Part shown: in pieces, positions 9,553 through 20,612 of the stretch | Layout of the letters: every line of letters begins with the position of its first letter | How positions within the stretch are numbered: the stretch's first letter is position 1 | Assembly: GCF_003086295.3 (NCBI RefSeq) | Contig: NC_092041.1 | Span: forward strand, 94,265,827 to 94,329,826 | Length of the DNA: 64,000 bases | Direction of reading: 5' to 3' | DNA from: Arachis hypogaea | Lineage: Eukaryota > Streptophyta > Magnoliopsida > Fabales > Fabaceae | Position numbers and translations under genes: made by a program | The notes under the pieces: model-generated | Databases searched by the model: none | The model's input: the letters and a program-made list of their open reading frames with translations, nothing else | Told to the model about the DNA's origin: nothing

Positions 9553-12240
9553 TAGGGGTGGGCAAAAAAACCGAATCCAAACCATTTTAAAAAAATCCAA
9601 ACAAAACCATTTAAAAAAAACCAGTTTTAAACCAAAAAAAATCCAAACCAAATTATATTTATTTTATAGTTTGGTTTTTGATCCAATCCATTTAAATGGT
9701 TTTAAATCGGATCCAAATCCAGATCCAAATTAAAATCCAGATCTAAAAAAACCCTAATTTTGATTTTTGAGTCTTCTCCTCTTCGACAAATCCCTTTCAA
9801 CGAAACCAAATCCACTCTTCGACAAATTCACCGTCAACATTTCTTCTTCTCTGCCTCTCGTCGGAGCTCGCCGGTGGTTCGTCGGCCTCTGCCTCTTCGA
9901 GTCTTCAGTCTTCACTTTGATTCGAGACTCTGTCTCTCTGCCTCGAGTCCTCGACCTCCCATTTGCGACTCTGTCTTCTCTCTTTTTCGGTTCTCTTCTT
10001 CTTTTGTTGGTGGCTCACCGGAGCTCATGCTCATCAATTGAGGTAAGCCTCCTCCTTGCCCTTGTTCTGAGTTTTGAGTTTTTTTTTGAAGGGATATGTA
10101 TGTGTTGAGTTTAGAACGGATCTGGTTGCATCTTCGGTTTTTGTGTGTGCGATGATATCACTTGAGAGTTGAGAGTATTTGGATCATTCGTGTTCAAATA
10201 ATTAAATGTTCTTTCATAAAAGGACTAGGTTTCTCTCAACATAAATTGACCTAACTTTGAACTATAGCTTAGAAAGAAGGCACGCTCATTCAGTTATTTG
10301 AGGATTTTATTTTATTTTATTATCTGTAAGTAATCTTGGTAATATATTGGAGATGATATATGTACATGTTCATGCCCCTAAATTTTCAATGAAGAATATT
10401 ACCTAATCTAGAGGCTGAGTTTGAAACTGATTCAATGAGAATACTTGTACTGAAAGATAGGGATTAGAGATACAAGTGCTTGCTCAACAATGAGAAATCC
10501 TTCAACAACAATATTTATGTAGTCAATTGCAATTGTGGAGTCGCTCTAGTCTCAAGGATTAGATTTTGAAGGTCTATCTCTAGCTAGAATGATTCTATGG
10601 TATATAACAAGGGAGTTTCTTTGATGAAGTGTAAAGTTGGTGAAGAATGAAGATTATAATTAAATTTTTCAGGAGAGTGTGCATTGCATAGGATGTCTTT
10701 ATTTTCTTTCTATTTTTTTAAAATTTTTTTCTCTATCGTAAAACAGCAAGCTTTCACTCTTCATTGAAAAGCACTCTTCCCCATGGCATGAGCCATATAA
10801 CAAACTAACTAAATCTAATACATGATTTGCAAAGATGCTTAAGCTCTTATAAATATTGCTAATCTCAAACTGACTCTCTAACTAACCTGAATAGGCCTAA
10901 CACTAGTGGACTTATCATGGGTGTAGGGGAGAATTATCTTATCAGATTCAGTTTTGCTGGCTCTAGATCACATTGCTTCTGAGTTCTGTCATGATATCAT
11001 TTGATAGAATATTTGATTATTGATGCATGTATGAATATTATTGGTTGACTGACTTGTTGAATTATAGCCTCCAAATAATTCTTTCGATGGAATTAGGTTT
11101 GATTAAACTTTATCATGTTTGAAAAATTTATCTTCCTGCTTTTGTCTTCTTTTTATTTCCATCTATTCTTCCTCAGTTGTTGTGGACTCACAATTCTAAA
11201 TATTTCTGCCACAGGTTGCAAATGAGATAGGCACAGAAGTAAAGTATCAAAAGGATTTTTTGGAACAAGTGGTATGTATTTTCCCATATTTAGTTTTGTG
11301 TTGTTGGAATTCAACTTTTCTACTATATATCTCATTCTCTTGAAATCTTCAATTCTTTATTCTTTGTATGACTATAATAGTGGTGTACATTTTGCAAAGA
11401 ATCTGATTTTACCACACAGTTGACATCACATTTCACCTTTTCTTTGATTTTCCCGACAAATTCCACTGTGGTCTCTATTGTTCATTGGTGGTTGAATTTT
11501 ATTGTATTCTGTGTCTATTTCCTCCTTTTTTATTTTTTTGGAAAACCTTTATAAAATGAATTCTTTGCACAGATACTGTTGACGGTATTGCTCCTTAAAT
11601 CCTTCTTTAAAGATCTTTCTTTTTTGTATTTCTTTGATTTCCTCTTTTAATTTTATGAAGCTAGTGCCTATTGCCATGTATTGAGAATTTTTTTAATCAA
11701 GTGAAAATAAGCCAAGTTTAGGGGGAACTCTTTACGACCAGAATGCTTCCATTGCAGGAAGATGGATTTTGGATGCTGATTTGGTTGTAAATAAAGTGGT
11801 ATGATATGCAAGGATGAAGAAATGACATTAATCTTTTGAGAAAACTCATGATACTTTTGGATGGGGCAATTAGTATTCTTTAGAGGGAAAAGAGATTTGG
11901 CTCTAAGTGGAGAAGTTGGTTTCAAATTTTCATTCTAATGCTTCCCTTTTCTGTGATTATGATAGGTCACTATTAGTTACTACCAGTATTTAATTAATAT
12001 GGGGTCTGATTATTTTTGTTGATTCAGGCACTTTTAGTTTTGATCAGAATTAGGAATAATTGTTTAATTTAGTTTACTAAACATATTCAGATGCTTGAGT
12101 GACTACTTTTTATAGGGATAAGGTAGAGTTAATGCTGAAATTTTATTGGCTGCTGTTTCTTTGGATTAGTTTGTGTTAATTTTAGCATGTTTGGCATCAA
12201 ATTTTGAGTTATGTACACCTTGTTTTATATGCAGAGCAAG
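9553..12240 (+). other. hAT-1 left subterminal region, untranslated exons and introns
   Basis: The first 200 bp carry repeated AAACC/GGTTT and ATCCAAA motifs, the usual place for transposase-binding subterminal repeats. A CT-rich stretch (9770-10030) ends at a good splice donor, GAG/GTAAGCC near 10041, and looks like a 5' untranslated exon. The acceptor TATGCAG at 12228-12234 precedes the coding start. Open frames at 9760-10108 are in this CT-rich leader and are unlikely to be protein. I see nothing else between about 10100 and 12230 besides AT-rich intron-like DNA. Confidence 0.6.
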
Positions 12241-14137
12241 ATGACTGAAAATAGTAATATTGAAGCAGCAGGGATGTCCGCTAGCACTCAACCATCTTCT
12301 CCACCGTCAGGTGTTCGTAAGAATCGGTCAGCTGTCTGGGATCATTTTGATGTAGAGAATGCTACCGAGAAGAAGGCTAAATGCAAATATTGTGGTAGCT
12401 TAATACAATATGGGAATGGAACCAGCTCAATGGGTGGTCATTTGAGAAGATGCAAGCAAAATCCTAATAATGATTCGAACAAAAGAAGAAAAACAACGAC
12501 CACACCGACTATAGATGAGCGTGGTGTTTTAAATTCACCCAGTGCTTCCAAATTTGACCAAGAGGAGGCGCGAAGGGCACTTGTGGAAATGTTCATTGGG
12601 GAAGAGCTACCATTTCGCTTCATTGAAAGCCCGAAATTCCGAAAATTTGTGCATGACCTACAAGCAAGATTCAAAGTTTCTTCACAGACTACATTAGCAC
12701 GTGACATTGGAGCTCTTTATGCTGAAGAGAAGACGAAGTTGCAAGATTTTTTTCGGCAAATTGTGGTAGAGTATGTCTAACCACTGACACTTGGACTTCA
12801 ATTCAAAATTTTACTTATATGAGTTTGACAGCACACTTTGTTGATTTGGATTGGAAATTACATAAAAAAATACTTAATTTTTGTCAAGTGACAAGTCATT
12901 CAGGAGAGGTTATAGGAGCAACAATTGAATCTTGTTTAAATAATTAGAATTTGAATCGGGTCTTTAGTGTGACAATTGATAATGCCTCCTCTAACGATGT
13001 TGCAATTAAATATCTGAAGCAGCGATTGAATTCTTGGAATAGCATTATTTTGAATGGTGAATTTATTCATATGAGATGTTGTGCACATATTATAAACTTA
13101 ATTGTAAAAGAGGGGTTGAAAGAGATTGATGAATCAGTCTTGAGGATTCGTAGTGCAGTAAAGTATGTTAGATCTTCTCCATCTAGAGCTAGTAGGTTTC
13201 AAAAGTGTGTTGAATTAGAAAAAATCCAATATAAAGGCTTGCCTTGCATGGATGTTGAGACTAGGTAGAACTCTACCTATCAAATGTTAGAGGTAGCTTT
13301 GAAGCATCGCAAAGCATTTGAGTTGCTTGCTTTGAAAGATAATACCTATATAGGAGAGATGAATGGAGGAAAAGGGAGAGGTGTTCCTTCTGATTCAGAC
13401 TGGGAGTATGCTGAGTCCATTGTACCATTTTTGCGAGTGTTCAGTGATGCCACTATACGTGTTTCTGGTACCTTATATGTTACCAGTGATATGTATATGA
13501 AGGAAGTATTTGCAATTGGACGATTTATTCATCATTCTTGTGATTCTGTTGATTTTAGTACTATGTCAATGGCAGAAAGGATGAGGGTTAAGTATGAGAA
13601 GTATTGGGGCAATCCTGATTCGGTGAATATGTTGTTATTGATTGCTATCGTACTTAATCCAATGCAAAAGATTGAGTATGTCAATTATTTCTTGGATTAC
13701 TTCTTTGGAGAAGAAAAAGGAGGCGAATTGAAGTCAAAGTTGTCCAAGTGCATAAAGTTACTTTATCAGCAATACCAAAGTTCTGAGGAAGCAAGTGAAG
13801 CTGATACGCAAGATGTTCAAGTCAACAACATTAATACCGATCTTCATGGCATGGGCTTTTTTCTACAAGCAACCAGTCGCAGAACAAATACAAGATCTGA
13901 ACTTGATAGATATTTACAAGAAGAATGCGAGCCATACTCCCATAAGTTTGATATACTAAACTGGTGGAAGGTCAACTCAATCCGATTTCCAATTCTTGGA
14001 AATATGGCTCGTGAGGTATTGGCTATACCTGTTTCTACGGTAGCTTCAGAGTCTGCATTTAGTACTGGAGGAAGAGTCCTCGATTCATACCGCAGTTCCT
14101 TAACACCTAGAATGGTAGAAGCCTTAGTCTGCACAGG
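12241..14137 (+). pseudogene. hAT-1 transposase, interrupted by Athila-B
   Basis: I chose ATG 12241 because a splice acceptor precedes it and the next residues (MTENSNIEAAG) are in frame with the domain. A BED zinc finger follows, with C48, C51, H67 and C71 (AVWDHFD..CKYCG..HLRRC). A one-base loss near 12765 shifts the frame before the TTDTW motif, TAG at 12945-12947 replaces an expected Trp codon (LNN-stop-NLNRVF), and TAG at 13266-13268 replaces the Trp in ETRWNSTY. The rest to 14137 is intact, including the C-terminal hAT dimerisation domain (STVASESAFSTGGR, about 14033-14075). The gene is cut at ...VCT by Athila-B and resumes at 24399. The protein would excise and reinsert the element, but it is dead. 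Confidence 0.92.
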
Positions 14138-15881
14138 TGACGAGCGGATAATTTGTACGCTTTTTGACATTGTTTTTAGTATGTTTTTAGTATGATCTAG
14201 TTAGTTTTTAGTATATTTTTATTAGTTTTTAGTTAAAATTCACTTTTCTGGACTTTACTATGAGTTTGTGTGTTTTTCTGTGATTTCAGGTATTTTCTGG
14301 CTGAAATTGAGGGACCTGAGCAAAAATCTGATTCAGAGACTGAAAAGGACTGCAGATGCTGTTGGATTCTGACCTCCCTGCACTCGAAGCGGATTTTCTA
14401 GAGCTACAGAAGCCCAATTGGCGCGCTCTCAACGGCGTTGGAAAGTAGACATCCTGGGCTTTCCAGCAATATATGATAGTCCATACTTTGCCCAAGATTT
14501 GATGGCCCAAACCGGCGTTCAAAGTCACCCTCAAAAATCCCAGCGTTAAACGCTGGAACTGGCACCAAAATGGGAGTTAAACGCCCAAACTGGCATAAAA
14601 GCTGGCGTTTAACTCCAAGAGAGGTCTCTGCACGAAAATGCTTCATTGCTCAGCCCAAGCACACACCAAGTGGGCCCGGAAGTGGATTTTTATGTCATTT
14701 ACTCATTTCTGTAAACCTTAGGCTACTAGTTCTCTATATATAGGACCTTTTACTATTGTATTTTCATCTTTGGACATCTAGTTCTTAGATCATATCGAGG
14801 GGTAGCTATCTTCATTGTTATGCTATCTTAGATCATTGGGAGGCTGGCCTCATGGCCATGCCTAGACCTTGTTCTTATGTATTTTCAACGGTGGAGTTTC
14901 TACACACCATAGATTAAGGTGTGGAGCTCTGCTGTACCTCGAGTATTAATGCAATTACTATTGTTCTTCCATTCAATTCCGCTTGTTCTTGTTCTAAGAT
15001 ATCACTTGTTCTTCAACTTGATGAATGTGATGATCCGTGACACTCATCATCATTCTCACCTATGAACGTGTGACTGACAACCACCTCCGTTCTACCTTCG
15101 ATTGGGTGAATATCTCTTGGATTCCTGATTGCACGATGCATGGTTGATCGCCTGACAACCGAGTGCTCGCCTGACAACCGAGCCAACCATTCCGTGAGAT
15201 CAGAGTCTTCGTGGTATAGGCTAGAACTGATGGCGGCATTCAAGAGAATCCAGAAGGTCTAACCTTGTCTGTGGTATTCTGAGTAGGATTCAATGATTGA
15301 ATGACTGTGACGTGCTTCAAACTCCTAGCAGGCGGGGCGTTAGTGACAGACGCAAAAGAATCGCTGGATTCTATTCCGGCCTGACCGAGAACCGACAGAT
15401 GATTAGCCATGCTGTGACAGAGCATAGGAACATTTTCACTGAGAGGATGGGAGGTAGCCACTGACAACGGTGAAACCCTTGCATAAGCTTGCCATGGAAA
15501 GGAGTAAGAAGGATTGGATGAAGACAGTAGGAAAGCAGAGAGACGGAAGGAAAGGCATCTTCATGCGCTTATCTGAAGTTCCTACCAATGAATTACATAA
15601 GTACCTCTATCTTTATCTTTATGTTTTTATGCGTTCATCACCATATCCATTTGAGTTTGCCTGACTAAGATTTACAAGATGACCATAGCTTGCTTCATAC
15701 CAACAATCTCTGTGGGATCGACCCTTACTCGCGTAAGGTTTATTACTTGGACGACCCAGTACACTTGCTGATTAGTTGTGCGAAGTTGTGTTTATGCCAT
15801 GGTATTGAACACCAAGTTTTTGGATTCATTACCGGGGATTATTTGAGTTGTGAAAAGTATTGATCACAATTTTGTGCACCA
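14138..15881 (+). repeat. 5' LTR of Athila-B
   Basis: The LTR begins TGACGAGCGG (the 3' LTR has TGATGAGCGG) and ends GTGCACCA. It contains three GCGTTAAACGC-type palindromes near 14540-14615. Small open frames on the minus strand at 14286-15467 also occur in the other LTRs and are not genes. Confidence 0.95.
14735..14742 (+). promoter_or_regulatory. LTR TATA box (Athila-B)
   Basis: TATATATA about 600 bp into the LTR aligns with TATAAATA in A1 and with TATAAGTA in C. It probably directs the genomic transcript. Confidence 0.55.
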
Positions 15882-15887
15882 AGTTTT

Positions 15888-15905
15888 TGGCGCCGTTGCC
15901 GGGGA
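15888..15905 (+). other. Primer binding site, tRNA-Asp type (Athila-B)
   Basis: TGGCGCCGTTGCCGGGGA, six bases after the LTR, is complementary over 18 bases to the 3' end of plant tRNA-Asp(GUC) as I recall it. Confidence 0.9.
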
Positions 15906-17398
15906 TTGTTGAGTTTGGACAACTGACGGTTCATCTTGTTGCTTAGATTAGGTATTTTTTCTTCAGAGTTCTTAGGAATGAATTCTAGTGTTTCAAGGTG
16001 ATGTTCTTATCATCACCAAAGCTGATTGATCTTCATCAATTTAGCTCTTGAATGCAATGTTCTGCTGAAGCTTGGCTGACCATGTCTAATTCCTTTAGAC
16101 TGAAGCTTTAGACTAACATTGCATGATTCCTGGGATTCTCATTAAGAATTTTGATATCTTTTTCCACTTAATTTTCGAAAAAACACAAAAAAAAATAAAA
16201 AAAAATCATAAAGTCCAAAAATTTCTTGTTTGAGTCTAGTGTCTCATGTTAAGTTTGGTGTCAATTGCATGCATCCATTCATGTGTTCTTAAGGATCTTC
16301 AAATAATTCTTGATGATTTCTTACTCTGATCTTTGAATTCTCTTGACTTGAGTGTTTTATGTGTCTCATATGCATTCTCATTAGTGTCAGAAGTATACAA
16401 ACTGCTAAGTTTGGTGTCTTGCATGCATAGTTATTTGATTCTTGTTGCATTTTGATTTTTCCTTATTATTAAAAATCCAAAAATATTTTTTATTTGTGTC
16501 TTCTCAAGTCAATACTACAGAGAAATTAAAGATTCAGAACATACAGCAGAGGAATTACACAGAAAAGCTGGGCGTTCAAAACGCCCAGTGAAGAAGGACA
16601 GACTGGCGTTTAAACGCCAGCCAGGGTACCTGGTTGAGCGTTTAACGCCCAAAAGGGTATAGTTTTGGGCGTTAAACGCCAGAATGTGCACCATTCTGGG
16701 CGTTTAACGCCAGGATGGCACAAGAGGGAAGATTCTGTTTTTCAATGCAATTTTTTTCAGGTTTTCAAAGTTTTTCAAAATCAAATCTTTTTCAAATCAT
16801 ATCTTTTCAATCATGTGTTTTCAAAATCAATTTCTTTCCATTTTCAAAGATACTTACTATCAATTAATGATTTGATTCAACACTTCAAGCATGTTGCCTT
16901 TTCTGTTGAGGAAGGTTTAATGTTTGAATCATATCTTTTCTTGTTAGTCAAGTTTTTAATTTTCAAAATCAAATCTTTTTTAAAATGTTTTTCAAATCAT
17001 ATCTTCTCAATCACATCTTTTTAAAACTAATCATATTTTCTTAACCACATCTTTTTCAAAATAGTTTTCAATCAAGTCTTTTTGATTTCTAATTCTAAAA
17101 TCTTTTTCAAAAATCACTTGATCTCTTTTACACTCTTGGTTTTCGAAAATTAATTAGTGTTTTTCAAAATGTTTTCAAAATTTTTTTACTTAATTTTCAA
17201 AAATTACTTCCCTCCTTCTCACATCCTTCTATTTATGGACTAACACCATCCCTTAATGCAAAATTCGAACTCCATCTAACTTTGATAAGTTCGAATTTTC
17301 TACTTCTATCTTCTACTCTTCTTTTCCTCTAACACTTTAAGGAATCTCTATACTGTGACATAGAGGATTCCACATTTTCTTGTTCTCTTCTCTTTCAT
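15906..17398 (+). other. Athila-B 5' leader with a palindrome array, no gene
   Basis: Noncoding leader. It contains AAGTTTGGTGT at 16251-16261 and 16407-16417, one copy of the GCTTGGCTGNCCATGTCTAATT unit that is triplicated in copy C, and TTTTCGAAAA-like palindromes. From 16566 to 16712 about six palindromes of 15-20 bp with core GCGTTNAACGC follow one another. From about 16740 to 17160 it is T- and CAAATCTTTT-rich. The frame opening at 16665 is low-complexity and not credible. Confidence 0.8.
16566..16712. repeat. Array of short palindromes upstream of gag-pro (Athila-B)
   Basis: Successive units such as CTGGCGTTTAAACGCCAG, GAGCGTTTAACGCCC and TGGGCGTTAAACGCCA are separated by 10-25 bp of unrelated sequence. 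Each can form a hairpin or a symmetric protein site. The same array is in copy C at about 54588-54736. Confidence 0.8.
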
Positions 17399-19735
17399 AT
17401 GAGCAGGAGCAAGGACAAAGGCATTCTTGTTGAGGCTGATCCTGAACCTGAAAGGACCTTGAAGAGAAAGCTAAGAGAAGCCAAAGCACAACTCTCTTTA
17501 GAGGACCTGACCGAATTCTTCAAAGAAGAAGAACACATGGCAGCCGAAAACAATAATGCCAACAATGCAAGGAAGGTGCTGGGTGACTTTACTGCACCTA
17601 CTCCCGATTTCTATGGGAGAAGCATCTCTATCCCTGCCATTGGAGCAAACAACTTTGAGCTTAAGCCTCAATTAGTTTCTCTAATGCAACAGAATTGCAA
17701 GTTCCATGGACTTCCATTGGAAGATCCTCATCAGTTCTTAGCTGAGTTCTTGCAAATCTGTGACACTGTCAAGACTAATGGGGTTGACCCTGAGGTCTAC
17801 AGACTTATGCTATTCCCTTTTGCTGTAAGAGACAGAGCTAGAACATGGTTGGACTCTCAACCTAAAGAAAGCCTGGACTCTTGGGAAAAGCTAGTCAATG
17901 CCTTCTTGGCAAAGTTCTTTCCACCTCAAAAATTGAGTAAGCTTAGAGTGGAAGTCCAAACCTTCAGACAGAAGGAAGGAGAATCCCTCTATGAAGCTTG
18001 GGAAAGATACAAACAATTAATCAGAAAGTGTCCTTCTGATATGCTTTCTGAATGGAGCATCATAGGTATTTTCTATGATGGTCTCTCTGAACTATCCAAG
18101 ATGTCTTTGGATAGCTCTGCAGGAGGATCTCTTCATCTGAAGAAGACGCCTACTGAAGCTCAAGAACTGATTGAAATGGTTGCAAATAACCAATTCATGT
18201 ACACTTCTGAAAGAAATCCTGTGAACAATGGGACTAGTCAGAAGAAAGGAATTCTTGAGATTGACACTCTGAATGCCATATTGGCTCAGAATAAAATATT
18301 GACTCAACAAGTCAATATGATTTCTCAAAGTCTGTCTGGAATGCAAAATGCACCAAGCAGTACTAAGGAGGCTTCATCTGAGGAAGAAGCTTATGATCCT
18401 GAGAACCCTTCAATGGAAGAGGTGAATTACATGGGAGAACCCTATGGAAACACCTATAATCCTTCATGGAAAAATCATCCAAATTTTTTATGGAAGGATC
18501 AACAGAGACCCCAACAAGGTTTCAACAACAATAATGGTGGAAGAAACAGGTTTAGCAATAGTAAGCCTTTTCCATCATCTTCTCAGCAACAGACAGAGAG
18601 TTCTAAGCAGAATAACTCTGACTTAGCAACCATGGTCTCTGATCTGATCAAAACCACTCAAAGTTTCATGACTGAAACAAGATCCTCCATTAAAAATTTG
18701 GAGGCACAAGTGGGTCAGCTGAGCAAGAAAATTACTGAACTCCCTCCTAGTACTCTCCCAAGCAATACAGAAGAAAATCCGAAAGGAGAGTGCAAGGCCA
18801 TCAACATGGCCGAATTTTGGGAGGAAGGAGAGGCAGTGAACGCCACTGAGGAAGGCCTCACTGGGCGTCCACTGGCCTCCAATAAGTTCCCCAATGAGGA
18901 ACCATGGGAATCTGAGGCTCAAACTGAGACCATAGAGATTCCATTGGACTTACTTCTGCCATTCATGAGCTCTGATGAGTATTCTTCCTCTGAAGAGGAT
19001 GAGTATGTCACTGAAGAGCAAGTTACTAAATACCTTGGAGCAATCATGAAGCTAAATGACAAGTTATTTGGAAATGAGACTTGGGAGGATGAATCCCCTT
19101 TGCTCACCAAAGAACTGGATGACTTGTCTAGGCAGAAACTGCCTCAAAAGAGACAGGATCCTGGGAAGTTTTCAATACCTTGTACCATAGGCACCATGAC
19201 CTTCAACAAGGCCTTGTGTGACTTAGGGTCAAGTGTAAACCTCATGCCTCTCTCTGTAATGGAGAAGTTAGGGATCTCTGAGGTACAAGCTGTAAAAATC
19301 TCATTAGAGATGGCAGACAACTCAAGAAAACAAGCCCATGGACTTGTAGAGGATATCCTGGTTAAAGTTGAAGACCATTACATCCCTACTGATTTCATAG
19401 TCCTAGAGACTGGGAAGTGCATAGATGATTCCATCATCCTTGGCAGACCCTTCCTAGCCACAGCAAGGGCTGTGATTGATGTTGATAGAGGAGAGTTGAT
19501 CATTCAAGTGAATGAAGAATCCTTGGTGTTTAAGGCCCAAGGATATCCCTCTGTCATCATGGAGAGGAAGCATGAAGAGCTTCTCTCAAAACAGAGCCAA
19601 ACAGAGCCCCCACAGTCAAACTCTAAGTTTGGTGTTGGGAGGCCACAACCAAACTCTAAGTTTGGTGTTGAACCCCCACATTCAAACTCTAAGTTTGGTG
19701 TTGGGAGGTTCCAACATAGCTCTGAGCATTTCTGA
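17399..19735 (+). CDS. gag-protease polyprotein of Athila-B, intact
   Basis: One uninterrupted 778-residue frame. The start MSRSKDKG is shared with copies A2 and C. The retrotransposon gag domain lies at about residues 100-210 (LFPFAVRDRARTWLDSQP), followed by a Q/N-rich stretch near 365-400, an acidic region, and a retropepsin-like domain with DLGSSVNLMP at about residue 608 and ILGRPFLATA near 680. No CCHC zinc knuckle is visible. The C-terminus ends in three tandem NSKFGV repeats encoded by AAGTTTGGTGT. It should form the particle and process itself; no pol is fused to it. The frame is fully open, consistent with recent insertion, and copy C matches it closely apart from one stop. Confidence 0.93.
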   Translation: MSRSKDKGILVEADPEPERTLKRKLREAKAQLSLEDLTEFFKEEEHMAAENNNANNARKVLGDFTAPTPDFYGRSISIPAIGANNFELKPQLVSLMQQNCKFHGLPLEDPHQFLAEFLQICDTVKTNGVDPEVYRLMLFPFAVRDRARTWLDSQPKESLDSWEKLVNAFLAKFFPPQKLSKLRVEVQTFRQKEGESLYEAWERYKQLIRKCPSDMLSEWSIIGIFYDGLSELSKMSLDSSAGGSLHLKKTPTEAQELIEMVANNQFMYTSERNPVNNGTSQKKGILEIDTLNAILAQNKILTQQVNMISQSLSGMQNAPSSTKEASSEEEAYDPENPSMEEVNYMGEPYGNTYNPSWKNHPNFLWKDQQRPQQGFNNNNGGRNRFSNSKPFPSSSQQQTESSKQNNSDLATMVSDLIKTTQSFMTETRSSIKNLEAQVGQLSKKITELPPSTLPSNTEENPKGECKAINMAEFWEEGEAVNATEEGLTGRPLASNKFPNEEPWESEAQTETIEIPLDLLLPFMSSDEYSSSEEDEYVTEEQVTKYLGAIMKLNDKLFGNETWEDESPLLTKELDDLSRQKLPQKRQDPGKFSIPCTIGTMTFNKALCDLGSSVNLMPLSVMEKLGISEVQAVKISLEMADNSRKQAHGLVEDILVKVEDHYIPTDFIVLETGKCIDDSIILGRPFLATARAVIDVDRGELIIQVNEESLVFKAQGYPSVIMERKHEELLSKQSQTEPPQSNSKFGVGRPQPNSKFGVEPPHSNSKFGVGRFQHSSEHF

Positions 19736-19940
19736 GGCTCCATAAGAGTCCTCTGTCAAGCTAATGACATTAAAGAAGCGCTTGTTGGGAGGTAACCCAA
19801 TGTTTTATAATTAACTATTTTCTTTTGTTATTTTATATTTTTGTAGGTTGATGATCATAAGAAGTCACAAAATCAATGAAAAAAGCAAAAACAGAATGAA
19901 AAACAGGAAGAAAAACAGCACACCCTGGAGGACGCACCTA

Positions 19941-20113
19941 CTGGCGTTTAAACGCCAGTGAGGCTAGCTGTTGGGCGTTTAACGCCCAGTCTGGCACCAT
20001 TCTGGGCGTTTAACACCAGAAAGGGGCACCAGACTGGCGTTAAACGCCAGAGAAGGGCAAGAAGCTGGCGTTAAACGCCAGAAATGGGCACCAGCCCAGC
20101 GTTTAACGCCAGA
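19941..20113. repeat. Array of short palindromes downstream of gag-pro (Athila-B)
   Basis: About six palindromes of the type ACTGGCGTTTAAACGCCAGT, TGGGCGTTTAACGCCCAG and CTGGCGTTAAACGCCAG occur at 20-35 bp spacing. One unit is mutated (TGGGCGTTTAACACCAG) but the same unit in copy C is intact. Confidence 0.8.
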
Positions 20114-20413
20114 ATTGGCACAAATCGAGATTTTGCTTGCTATTTGGTGCAGGGATGACTTTTCCTTGACACCTCAGGATCTGTGGACCCCACAGGACCC
20201 CCACCTACCCCACCACTCTCTCTCTTCTTCACCCATTCACCAATCACCTCCACACCTCTTCCCCAAAAACCCTTCACCTATCAAATCCCATCTTTCTCTT
20301 CACCACTCACATCCATCCTTCATAAAACCCCACCTACCTCACCATTCAAATTCAAACCACCTACCCACCCAAACCCACCCTCAAATGACCGAACCCTACC
20401 CTTCCCCCTCTCC

Positions 20414-20421
20414 TATATAAA
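20414..20421 (+). promoter_or_regulatory. Internal TATA box upstream of ORF2 (Athila-B)
   Basis: TATATAAA lies 192 bp upstream of the ORF2 start inside pyrimidine-rich DNA, followed by CT/CA-rich sequence like plant 5' leaders. Copy C conserves it exactly (58437-58444). I infer a second promoter giving a subgenomic mRNA for ORF2. Confidence 0.55.
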
Positions 20422-20538
20422 CCCTCCTTCACTCTTCCCTTTCCACACAACCTAAACACCATTTCTCCCCCCTTTGGCCAAACACAAAGCCATTCCCTTT
20501 CTCCTCATTTCTTCTTCTTCTCCTCTCTTCTTTCTTCT

Positions 20539-20558
20539 TTTGCTCGAGGACGAGCAAA
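20539..20558 (+). other. Internal hairpin module (Athila-B)
   Basis: TTTGCTCG pairs perfectly with CGAGCAAA around an AGGA loop, followed by CATTTTAAGTTTGGTGTGG. It is the upstream counterpart of the module before the 3' LTR, with base pairs changed in a compensatory way. Confidence 0.75.
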
Positions 20559-20612
20559 CATTTTAAGTTTGGTGTGGTAAAAGCATTGCTTTTTGTTTTT
20601 CCATAACCATTT

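Larger units (their letters stand above)
19736..20612 (+). other. Region between gag-pro and ORF2: palindromes, CT-rich promoter-like DNA
   Basis: Where pol would be expected there are only 877 noncoding bases. They hold a second palindrome array (19941-20113), a C- and CT-rich stretch (20190-20540), a TATA box (20414-20421) and a hairpin + AAGTTTGGTGT module (20539-20575). Proline-rich open frames in the CT-rich part are composition artefacts. Confidence 0.85.

Noticed and set aside
9760..10108. Two frames of 93 and 113 codons in hAT-1
   Set aside because: They overlap in a CT-rich leader, and the recognisable transposase starts at 12241 after a splice acceptor.
14286..15467. Minus-strand open frames of 75-82 codons in the Athila LTRs (also at 22798-23979, 52679-53039, 60803-61931)
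   Set aside because: They recur at the same LTR positions in every copy, have no domain and lie in regulatory repeat DNA.
16566..16712. Regularly spaced palindromes resembling a CRISPR array
   Set aside because: The units vary in arm sequence and spacing, the host is a plant, and the same array recurs inside each retrotransposon copy.
20115..20455. Proline/serine-rich frames before ORF2 (also at 58139-58603)
   Set aside because: They arise from CT-rich promoter-like DNA, overlap each other in different frames and differ in length between copies.
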